NCBI RefSeq assembly: GCF_017562075.2
Contig: NC_054082.1
Location: forward strand, 45,343,832 to 45,407,831
DNA length: 64,000 bases
Source of the DNA: Anopheles merus
Taxonomy: Eukaryota > Arthropoda > Insecta > Diptera > Culicidae
Direction of reading: 5' to 3'
This document shows, piece by piece, positions 13,835-25,800 of the stretch. Each line of letters starts with the position of its first letter. The stretch's first letter is position 1. The notes under the pieces are model-generated. The model was not told the origin of the DNA. It did not search any database and worked only from the letters and a program-made list of their open reading frames with translations. The position numbers and the translations under genes are program-made.

Positions 13835-16800
13835 ATGGCATCGTTGAAGGTTGCCGTAAGGGTTCGTCCCTTCAATCAAAGGTAAGTGTGTAGTACGTTA
13901 GGTTTGTGTGTGTGTGTGTGTGCGTGTTCGCTGTGGGACTTGACCTACCGTACTGACGTAAAATTTGTGCCATAAATCGAGGCAATAAAGAAAAACTCCC
14001 GTTAACGTTGAAGAAAATGCATTCGATTTGGGTTACGAGTTTGTTTAACAAGGTGAATAAATGTCGTTCGTTTAGCGGGAACTGGAACTACTCCCAAGAA
14101 AGCGAACATTTGCAAGAATGTTCAAATCATTTTTCCATCTCCTGAATGACGATGGAACATGTCATGAGCATCACGAGATGTTCACCAACGAAAACAATGA
14201 ACATATCCGTGGTAGCTTGATGCTCATTGCTGATACTCAACGAAAGTGCGTCATGACATGCCAAAATGTCACCAAGCATGTGATAGTCGCATCAACTGTT
14301 TAAGTTTCATATCTGATTATCATAGTAGAACTCGTGACGCTGACATGACTTTGCAGAACTGAACTCTGCAGAACTTAAATTTTGCAGAACTGATTACAGT
14401 TACAAAAAAGGCATGACATAGTGACTGATCTAGCGATGGTCGCAAAAATGTCACGAAGCATGTATTGGTCACACCAATCGTTTTGAGTATTACCCTGGTT
14501 ATCACGATTGAGTACGTGACGCTGAAACGGATTTTGTTTCAATTATATTTTATGACATTGACAGTGAAATTTTACAACACTGACTGTAAAACAGCAACAT
14601 GACCTACACTATTAGAAACTCAAAGATAAAAATACTGCGTTTAATGTAAGTTAAAATTATAACAAATGTAGGTTAATATTTTAATGTTTCTTCTGCTTGT
14701 AAATTTACAAAAAAAAATCAAACCTCGATTTGTAGTACTTCAAATTAAAACTACCCCTTTCGCAATCGTTATGTTTATTTGTTTGTTTGTCGCTTTCGTT
14801 ATGTTTACCGTCCCCGAAAGCGGACGATTCCGACGAGGTTTGGCGAAGTTCATTTTCGCTGGCCCATTTTCCTCGGTGGGCCAAGGGGTTTGGCAGACGA
14901 AACGAAGAAACAAAAAAGTCCAATACGTAAAGCATGTGAAATTGTCCAAATTATTCCATTACATTACGGATTACGGCATGGTAGTGGGAAAAAGGCACAC
15001 ACACACACACTCACAACTGGCACACGGCAGCCGTATGAATAAAGTGTGCGTGCAGCCCGTTTGCTCGTTTAAAGTTATGCCGTGTTTGAAGTTTTCCTAT
15101 TGATTGATCATCTAATGACAGCGTGAAAATTACCGACTCCTGCGGGCTGGAGCGGTGCAGAGGCTCCGTGTATTGATTGGTGTGTCCGTCGATGGGTAGT
15201 AGGTCACGAAAATCGTGATGATGATCATCTTCGTGCGTTTCCACCGTTTGATTGTGTTGAGGTTTGATTCCCACCCGGAGACCGGTACGAATCTGGGCAC
15301 GCGTACGCTGTGCTTCCACCATTTGCTGCTGTTGGTGGGTTCGAAAAGAGTTTGTAGGCACGTGTGTGGTGTGCTTTTTTGCTAGCCCTTTCGTACGTAT
15401 TATGCATTTTGCAGCCATTCTAACATGGCTTCCTCAGAACACGGTGTTCAACGGAAAGGGGGGAAAAATGGAAGGTTAAGCATGCAGCACGTGCACGCCA
15501 CGATAATTCTATTTTTATAGTGGTATTTAGTGTACCGAAGAGTTAAGCTGTTTTAAAGTGATTTTTGTTTTTCCATTTATTACAAATATTAATTTACATT
15601 TACATTACATGTGTATTCAAAGTTCTAGACAAATCAAGCTTGAAAATCGCTAAATTGTGCAAAATAGAACAATGTTTGAGCTACAAAATTGCAAAAGAAA
15701 AAATTTATTTTACACACAAATCCGGTTGATGTAAAAACAATGGACAACTTTATCATTCAAGTAATTAAAAAGTCTTTCCTAGCTGATCCAACCTCGAACG
15801 AAAACTCCACGCGACGATTTACAATCCGTTGGCGGTAGTAGAGCACTTTCAAGCTAAGTAAACACAGTAGATAAAGTGAGTAAATATTCCCAGCTGCCCA
15901 TCAGAGCACGTCTGTTACTGGTCTTTCTAAAGCTCGTCTTTTAATTTCCAAAAGACACAGCTCGTCTGTCGATTGTTGAGAGTGCCAAAATGACGGGAAA
16001 ACGGTATCGTTTACCAATCTAAAGTCGATTGTTTTCTCCGCTCCATGGGGAAACAACCTATTTCTCACGCTACGGTTATCGTGTTGTTTTGACTTTAGAA
16101 GGAGTTAGGCATTAAAAAGTTGTTTACTAGCATTGGGCAGGTTAACCGGCGTTGTGGGGGAGCCAATTTGCTGGCAACTTTCATAGATGCACTAAATGGA
16201 CGGTTTGTAAAGAATGAAAAGTGTAATTAAATGTAATCCACTTTTCGTTGCCACTTTCCAAACCATTTTCAAAGTAAACACTGATCAATGCATCGTTCCT
16301 TCTGTTTTAATCTGACCAATGTACCTCCATTGCATCCGGCTGGTGCGTCAGTAAGTTGACAGCCCGAGTCGACAAGGACGACAGCGTTCCACCGAAGCTT
16401 ATCAGCACATAACCGTCTTACACAACCCATGTGTGCTTGTGTGCGTATGGTTCCTCGAGCAAGACACGTTAAACTATTTTCGCGGTGCTAGAAAACAGTT
16501 AAGAAAGTGGTTCATTCGTTCCCCATTGGGTGACCGTCATTAGGCACGGAAAACAGGTGTTTTGCGTGTTCCTGTTGGTCGTGTCGTCAGTGACTTAATG
16601 CAATTTACGTGGCCTTGAGGTTGCAAACCATGAATGCGCGCTTACGGGTCAGGGCAAGCGAACGAACAGCAGCCACAAAGAATGAGGGAGTCCCGGGGCA
16701 TACCCTTTCTTCTGCTTTGAGCGTGTTTATTGTGTGGTTGATAATTCGACAAAACATTGATAACAAAATTAAGGAATGAAATTGACTTAGTTTAGTTTTT

Positions 16801-19800
16801 CACTTTCGGCCTCAATCGTCTCCAAATCAAATGCAGTATTATTACGCGCATGAAATTGCTGTTTCAGCTTTATCTTTTCATCGCTAAGAAAGCGCGGGTT
16901 TAATGACATTTCTGGAAGCTTCTTAACATGTTGCATCTTAAACGAGCACGGTGCGTAGTTGACGTTCTTGGTAAGAGTTTGTGGAATTTTCATTACCAGC
17001 AACCCATATTACGACAACGAGATGATGACTTCAGTAGCCGATGCTGATAAGAGGCATGTTGAGCCTTGCCCGCTCCCTATCAAGAACACGGCTCTAGTTG
17101 ACAATTTCTTTCCGTTCGACTGGTCGCTGTATGGAAAAAAGGCAAATACCGCCACTCTCCTATCAAGCCTGAAACGAAGACAAGAAGTGGGAAGAGCAAA
17201 CGCAATGTGGATTTCGAACGCTGATGACTCATCGCCTGCGGTGCTGCAACGTACATTGTCGCCCGTAAGATGTCACCGTGTAGAAAATGTATTCATAATT
17301 CTCCACTAATGCCCGTTGATTTCTCGCTTTTAGTTAAGCGACACGATTCCGCGCGCTGCTCTTTCATTGCCATCCGCCCGGACGAGAACGTTTTTGTGTT
17401 GAAAGTTGTACCATTCGATCGTTTGGCCGGCTGAAGAAAATATCACTTCTACCGATTTACGTTTTTTTTCTGACACCGACCGGATCATTATGATCGACAC
17501 AGCGACACACATAAGCATTATTTCCAATACGTGCTCACTTTCACTTTGGAGCCGTGTACAAAACGCAATGAAACGTTGGGACATTGAGAGCACTGAATGC
17601 TAACAAGCAACGGAATGGTAAGGGTACATGTCAACACGAAATCGACGGCGAATTTAGTCACTTGATCGTAAACTAACAAAGAAAAAACTGGAGTAATTCA
17701 ACGGATCATTTGACACCAGTCCAGAGCGGACAAAACAGCGGTGCGGAGCGTAGGTTTGGTCGGTGGAAGATCAAAAGGCGCAACCTGTTCGATGTGACAA
17801 AACCACAACCAAAGGGATACGGTTTCGTGTCAGCTTGCAAGAGTGCGTCCGGACAAATGCAATGTGCCGCACTTGACGGTGCAAACCGCAGTAAAGGATG
17901 CATTTATCTGTTGCTTTGTTGTTTCGATGGTAATACCAACGGAAGGTTGGTTATTTTATCATGATGATGATGGTGGCGTTATGCTGTGGTCAAATCGTGG
18001 CAAGTTTAATTGATTTTGAATGAAACGAAAATTTAATATTCTTTTGAGTGACGAAATAGGATGTGACTTGATTAAGTCCAACAATACAAAAAACCTGATT
18101 GACTGATTTTGTTATTGCATTATTTGCCCTTACATTAATTAATTTATTTTGACATTAATGCATTCGCTTTGATTCGTTCGTTTCGTTCGTAGCCACGCGG
18201 TTTGGGTGCTAGCCTTCCCTTTTTGCCCTTCCCTTGCCGCTTGCAGTCGATTGCTTCCTACACCTTCCGTTTCTTCCGTTTTTGTGCACGCACTGTCGGG
18301 CCCTGGTTGCATTAAATTGTTCGCTTTTCCGGCAATGGTTCGCTAAACACTCCAACGTGTTCGTGTGCGGTCAGCAAAGAAATAATACCGAGATTAAATA
18401 CACGAAGGAAGATAGTTGATGTGGGTTGCGTTTCAGTTTTGTCATTACCATCAAACACAGCACACTCTTGAATGAAGTGTGTGTGTGTGTTTACTTGCGG
18501 TGTGATGGGTTCGTTCCGGTGAAACCGCCAGCTTGCCCATCTCCTGTGGTGTGGCGTTGTTTCGCATGCACAATTTCGGCGCAAAGTTCGTGGCGGGCTA
18601 CCGCGGAGTTGCACGGATCGGTGACGATCAAGGTGAGTCTGCGAGGTGGCATCTTCTTCATATGGGTCGCTTTGAAGACGCTGAGCGTGCGGCCATCACG
18701 GAACGGAAAGAGCCACGGCTTTGCGGTGGCATTGAACGGGGCTATGCTCAGAAGGTTGTGATCTGACTCTCTGCGGTATACTTTCATTGGTGCTATGTAA
18801 AGATCAATCGAAAGCATTGGATGTGTTTGTGAAGCATAATGATGCAACCGTTGGTGTGCTCATTATAACAATAATATCCTTTATTCTAGCCAGTACTATA
18901 TCATTAATATTGTTTTTACGATGTTTAAAAAACCTGTACTTCGGAGGTTCGTTACTTTTTCGTTGAAATCATTTTGAGATCCAAGAGAAAACCGTTCAAA
19001 TACTCCGACCAATCCATCCAACAACACCTTGGCAACACTTGTAGCGTACATATATAAATCATCCAAAAAGCGCGAACCAAAACTTCCCCGAGACAGTCGG
19101 ATTGAATTGTTTGCCGGCCTGATGGAATGTTTATATGCCTAACGATAACGAGATGAAGCGCAAACGCGATCGCTTCCAACACTATCGGTGAGGCTATTGC
19201 ATACACAGACGCCCGAACTGGAGGGCTCATCTTTGTTGTGTGAAACCATTTTTCGGCCCCGCGATAAGCGGATTGGAAACGGAAATCGGCCCTCTTTTTT
19301 GGACTACCGCGATTTCCGCGACTCCAGCTCCCCGCTCAACAGGGAGCAATTGAATGGGGAAAGGGAAAACGGCGCCAAACACAGCGAAAAAACACTTTCA
19401 TGCTCGTGAGCATTATTGAGCATAACTGTCGGGGGGAAGGTGGAGGTTCGATTAGTGGGCGTTTATGTGCAGTGTGCGTTTCTCTTTATCGTCATCATCC
19501 TCCTCCTGCTGCTGTCTTTCGCTGCACCGGTGGTGGGTGCATTATGGAAGTAAATCATTTTCTTGTTGGATAGCTTTCGTTTGTTTAAACTGGCAAGCGT
19601 TAGGCATTGTCCGTGTGTGTTTGTGTGTGGTACACCGGTAGTAAAGAGGGGGCACCGAAAGACTTGCTGGGCTTTGGTATGAATTTAAATTTTCACTTTT
19701 CACTAGACGCTTTAGGGCATATTGGAGTAAAACCGTTTTACTCATACCGTTACGAGGGACGGATTAGTAACTTGGTATGCAATTTACTTTTTAAACACAA

Positions 19801-22800
19801 TAATGTTTCTTTAAACGAATCCGCTTATTTGGTAGTTTAATCATTTTTGCGTAGTGTAACTTTGTTTATACAAGTATAATTTCTATAATTTCCTTTTGCC
19901 CTGGCAACGACCAACAACCATCGAGAACGGAACGGCCAGCTCGATGCGTTACTTTGCGTTTTCTGCTGTGCTGCAACCAGCAGCCGAAGAGAATCAAAAG
20001 CCATGACGGCCGACTGTGAACCGCGTACAGCACGCTTGACAGAGACTCGGGTTTTTTGTTTGCCTTTCTTCAATAATTAATGTTGCACGTAGTCTTTGTA
20101 CTCTTTGGCCAAGCGTACCTGGCGCACCGGTTCAGGGCCCGTGGGCAATGGGTTTCAGTTCGCTGATTTCGTAACCACGGAAATGCAATACAGCGATAGA
20201 CAGTGGGGCCAGTTTGTGCTTCTGCTATGCTCCCGGAACGCGCACAAAACGAGAAGGAATCGAAAGGAGGACAGAAATCGGCTGCGTGCCGTACTGATGG
20301 TGTTGACGGTAGACGCAGAACTTGCCTCCCTTGCTGCACACCTTTGTTTAGCTTCCATGGGTCACAATGTGACCGACAAAGCCCCAGACGTGGTGTTGGA
20401 TTTCCTCCGAGAGACGAGAGACGCACCGTTCTTTTGCGGGGGATTTTTGTTCGCTTTCTTTCCAAAGCTCCGACGACACACCTTGTTATCCGGCCGGTTA
20501 AACCGTCGCATGGTTTGGTTAGGCGGTCAGTCAGACCAACACTATGGCTACCATCCCTCCTGTTCGAGTCTCATTTTTCTCTCACGATTCTCGATACGGT
20601 GTCTTTTTTCCTACGTTATTGTTGCAACTGCTTTATGCAACACGATTGTTGCAATTTGAAGTGCACATAGTGTGGTGAAGGCAGCCAGGCAGGCTACCGT
20701 TTCAGTAGACGGGCGAGTATTTCATGTGGGAGCAAGGGATGAGGACTGCAACATGGTGGATTTTATGCTGTCTGCACATTTAAAGTCACGTTAATGTGTA
20801 CACTCGTTTCCAGTGTTGCACACTGTCGATCGAACGCAATCGGAGAAGCCCACACACAAAGGGGATTTTCGTCACCCCGAAACACTAATTACTATTATGG
20901 AGAATGTGTACAGTGGCGGCCACCTAAAGTCAGACACCTTATATATTCCCATTATCTCTGACTTTGGGGCACCCTGGACAGTTCCTTAGACCACTTATCA
21001 AAATTTCTGATAAATTAGAAGTCACTTATAGAAGTTCTGCATACGTCTTTGAGGATACTCTTCAGCTATGCTCAGGCAAAAATCAGGCCGATATCTTGAA
21101 AACCCTATGAAAACTATGCATAAATGTAAAAAAATGGTATGAAATTGAAAAGAAAATGGTGTTGGTCATTTTCCTTAGGAATGGAGACTGTACGACTTTC
21201 GGATATTTCAAGAATTTCAAGATATCGGCCTGATTTTTTGTTGAACATAGCTGAAGAGTGTCTTCAAAGACGTGTGAAGAAATTTTTCTGATAAGTGGTC
21301 TAGGAACTTTCCAGGGTGCCCCAAAGTCAGATAATGGGGTCCTTCACGATTCTAGTCTGCTTTTTATATGGAGTCTGACAGTTAGAGGCTGAAATCATGT
21401 CAACACTCCATACAAATCCAAAATTTCGAAATCCAAATTCGAATCCAGCGATTTTTAGTTTAGAGTATTTTAGTCCGAAAACTAGAATTAGATTCGAGTA
21501 ACTGCTTGAAAAAATGGCATAACAAGGTCGTGTTTTCATTCAGGTGATGGAATCTAAAATCAAAGTGTATGTAAACCAGGGGTTCACATACCATGTTTTT
21601 GATAACCAAATTTGAACTAGTGTTGGGTTTCATGAATCTTTCGTCGAGATCCATTTATATGAATCCTTCAGTGATGAGTGATTGGAATCTCAACTCGAAT
21701 CTTCAAAGATTAATGAATCTGTAAAGATTCGCTAATCTTCAAAGATTCATGAATCTTCAAAGATTCACGAATCTTCAAAAATTCATGATTCTGTAAATAT
21801 TCATGAATCTTAAGAGATTCATGAATCTATAATATTCATAAATCCATTAAAATTCATATTTCTCTTGGGATTCATGAATCTTTAGAGATGTATTAAAATG
21901 ATGTAGATGTAGAAAATACTGAATTTGCCCAATCCCACCTAGAACATGCCCATTGTCGGTTCAACTTCGTGGTACTTTCCAAGAAGTCTCAAAAGCCTGT
22001 ATTGGCTGGCATGACCACGTAGGTTGTTACGCAAAAAAGAAGAATAATAAAAAGCTAAAGCTTTATAAACTTTAGAAATTTATGAATCCTTAAAGATTCA
22101 TGAAACCCTAGATATTCGTAAATCTTTCTATGTATAAAAATCTTTTGAGATTAATGAGTCTTTGGAGATTAATGAATCCTACGACATTCATGAATCTTTC
22201 GAGATTCATGAATCTTTCGAGATTCATAAATCTTTGAAGATTCATGAATCTTTGAGATTCATTCAGATTCATGAGTCTGAATCTCAATTACCCAACACTA
22301 ATTTGAACGTCACTTTTTGACAGGACGGGTAAAAATTTCTGTTCTATCTTTCTAGTAGCTTATAAAACACTCTTAAAATCTTCATTTAGAAGCAAAAGCG
22401 ATAAAAATCACCCCTACTAAATATATACCCTATGGGATTAGCCAATATATTATACTTACTTTGATAGCTGCTCGAAAACTGCTATACAATACAAACAGCA
22501 GACATGCTGAAATTTCAGCCTACGAACTTAAAACGGAAAGAGGCGCAATATGGGAAAATATAAGGTGTCCGACTTTAGGTGGCAGCCATTGTATGTACTG
22601 CATAGCTTCAAATCGCACAGAAATATTATGTTCGCGCAGTTCAATAAATGCTTAAGCTTTCCATTCTTTCATAATGGATATTTGTTTCTTTAAGCCGGTC
22701 TCATGGTACAGTCGTCAACTCGTACGACTTAACAACATGCCCGTCATGGGTTCAAGCCCCAAATAGACCGTGCCGCCATACGTAGGACTGACTATCCTGC

Positions 22801-25800
22801 TATGGGGGGAAAATCAATAAGTCACTGAAAGCCAACCCCACAAGTGTGTTGGCAGGCCTTGACCGGCATCGGTTGTTGAGCCAAAGAAGAAGAAGAAGAT
22901 TTGTTTCATTGGCGATTTGTTGATATGAGTGATGATAGATTTTGGATATGAAAGCATTAATACAATAGGTTCAGGGTTTTTGAATGTTTTAAATAGCCTG
23001 TGATTTAAAATTTGTAAATATGTGTTAATCATTTCGAAAGTTTGAGCGAAACCTGCAGAAAATACAAATTAATATTAATTCCGTTTTTCGATCGTTATAA
23101 ACTGAATCAGATCGCGATTTATGATGGTTGCAAATTAAATAAGTTTTTCTTCTCTTTATGCTATCCAATCCTCCAGACAAGATTTATTGGTGCCTTGGTA
23201 AGAGTCTCAACTAGATGCAGCTAGTACAAAAGCGAAAACAACACAACAAGCATTGTTTAATCAAGAAAAACACACACATATCTATTGAATTCCCATTTCC
23301 ACCTTCACTTTCGCGGAATGTGAATCAATCTGTTTGTTGTGTTTTTTAGCTTGCTTGCTTACTCCTGCCTATCTATAGGTCAACCTTTGCGAGGATTATA
23401 TGAATCCAACCATTGCTTGGTAATGAGGGTTGCGGTTTTTTCGGACAATCGGGCACCGACAGTCGGCCAAACCATGGTCGCCCGCCCGCCCGCGAGACGG
23501 TGATGCAACTCCCGACCTATGGTAGCCGCCGCCACGATGATGGTGGTGGGTTTGTGATGTGGTACGGATAGTTGCGACTTACGTCCAGCCGACCAGCGAC
23601 GTAACTCGTTTGCCGTTTAGCGAAATAACCATTTAAACGGATGGTGTACAGTTGTTACTTCCGGGGAGCTTTCGATTGGTATAATAATTTCAATAATTTC
23701 GGCACTATTTATCAATGGATTGCGCGAACACCATCAACAGCAGTACCGTTCCTGCGATTGGCAAATTTTCTGCTATAATAAACGCTTATGTCATTGCTTT
23801 TCGGTACCAGTGGTGAGAGCCTTATCGTACCGCTTACGGTAGCTGGAAATGTGTCACTGACTGATCAGTAAGATGACGAAGGCTGCATTTGACCGACAAA
23901 AGGAAACGGTTGTCCCTTGGTTTAAGATGGCTCATGATGGTAAGGGAAGGGGCAGTATATTAATATTTTTAATCTCAAACTCCGAACAATCAATTAGACA
24001 TGGATTACGCATCCAGCTCAGCTCAGTTCATGAGATCAGCATCTATCAAACGCGAAGTGTTTCAAATGCGATGCTGGTCTCTGGGGTTGTAGTTCATTAT
24101 AAGGCTTGGCAGAGAGGAGAAGTGGCGGCCAGAAAGGGGGCAGCATGATTATCAGGTTTAAAGCATGATTATGATTTGCGAGCTGTTCAAAACTCTCCAA
24201 TCAACGTCGCAATGGACAGAAGGTTACCGCGTATTAGAAAGTGTATGAATTCCAATTTGGCATAGCGGAAGTGAGTCATACAAAAAGAACGACCGAAAAC
24301 ACTGAACCCGTAATGAATTATCTTTAAATCGCGCTGAAGTTACTTCGCCTCGTGTTGATTGCGCGAAGGAGCGGGGGCTTACTTCGCTTCAACTATTTGA
24401 TTTCATCCGTACGATAAGGTTTTGAGCGAGAAATTAAGGCATCGATGATAAATGCTTCTTGATGGTTGAAATGATATTTTTGTTGACGGAAGATTGAAGC
24501 AAACATGTATTATCACTTCACAAGGTCCTAAATAATGTTACAACATCGCATTACTTCATTTTCCAGGGAGCATGAACTCGGCGCAAAGCTCATCGTGCAG
24601 ATGGATGGCAAGAAGACGCGTCTGCTGAAACCGAAACTGGGCTCGGGCAATGGCGTACGGGGTGATCTGGCGTCCCGGGCCGCCCTGGACCCGTTCAACG
24701 ACTTCACGTTCGACCACTCGTACTGGTCGGTGGATGAGCGCGACCCACACTTTACGCACCAGGAGACCGTGTTCGACGATCTCGGCACGGAGATCGTGGA
24801 CTGCGCTTTCCAGGGGTACAATGCGTGCGTCTTTGCGTACGGACAGACGGGTAGTGGCAAGACGTTCACGATGATGGGCACACCGGAAGCGCAGGGGCTA
24901 ATCCCGCGCATTTGTCGCTCGTTGTTCGCACGCATGAAGCTCGGCCAGGAGGAGGGCACGGGGTACAAGACGCAGTGTTCCTATCTGGAGATCTACAACG
25001 AGCGGGTGAAGGATCTGCTCGGGCCGAGCAGTGCCGGGCATGGGTTGCGGGTGCGAGAGCATCGCACGCTTGGGCCGTACGTCGAAAGCCTATCCCAGCA
25101 TCCGGTTTCAGACTATTCGGAAATCCAGAACTGCATGATCCAGGGCAACATCCAGCGGACGACGGCCAGCACAAACATGAACGATACGAGCAGCCGGAGC
25201 CATGCGATCTTCACCATCACCTTCGTGCAGGCCCGCTACCTCAACGATCTGCCGAGCGAAACCGTGTCCAAGATCCATCTGGTGGATTTGGCCGGCAGCG
25301 AGCGGGCGAATGCGACTGGCGCTACCGGGCAGCGGCTGAAGGAGGGTGCCCACATCAACAAGTCGCTGGTGACGCTCGGCAGCGTCATCTCGGCACTGGC
25401 CGAGCAAACGAATCCGACCAACAACAAGCGCGTACTGTACATCCCGTACCGCGATTCCATCCTAACCTGGCTGCTGAAGGACAGCTTAGGTGGCAACAGC
25501 AAAACGATCATGATTGCGGCCATCTCACCCGCCGACGTGAACTACAGCGAAACGCTCAGCACGCTCCGGTACGCAAACCGGGCGAAGAACATCATCAACA
25601 AGCCGACGATCAACGAGGATCCAAACGTGAAGCTGATCCGCGAACTGCGGGACGAAATCTACAAGCTGAAGCTGATGCTGTCGAGCGATAGTGGGGCGGC
25701 GCTCGAACCCCAGCTCAAGGTGCTGGAGGATCTGCACAAAAAGGAGGCCCAGGAGAAGGTGCTGACGGAAGAGTGGACGGAAAAGTGGCGCGAAGCGCAA

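Larger units (their letters stand above)
20911..22591. mobile_element. TA-flanked non-autonomous DNA transposon (Tc1/mariner-like), host of a nested insertion
   Basis: The left end CAGTGGCGGCCACCTAAAGT and the reverse complement of the right end CAATGGCTGCCACCTAAAGT match over about 40 bp and continue into CGGACACCTTATAT-like sequence. Both ends are flanked by TA (20909-20910 and 22592-22593), the target duplication of the Tc1/mariner group. No transposase ORF is present. Without the nested element it would be about 990 bp. Its left part contains a long foldback (20949-21337). It lies in Klp98A intron 1. Confidence 0.85.

Noticed and set aside
15011..15418. 135-codon minus-strand ORF with ATG and a Gln/His-rich middle
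   Set aside because: It looks somewhat protein-like, but there is no family match, no polyadenylation signal nearby and a plus-strand ORF overlaps. Kept only as an unexplained island.
18491..18847. Possible alternative first exon of Klp98A ending at the ATCAAG|GTGAGT donor
   Set aside because: Joining it to kinesin exon 2 breaks the reading frame in every frame, and the minus strand is open over the same bases.
22700..22790. tRNA gene
   Set aside because: The A/B-box-like sequence belongs to the SINE, which continues into a non-tRNA body and (AAG)n tail.
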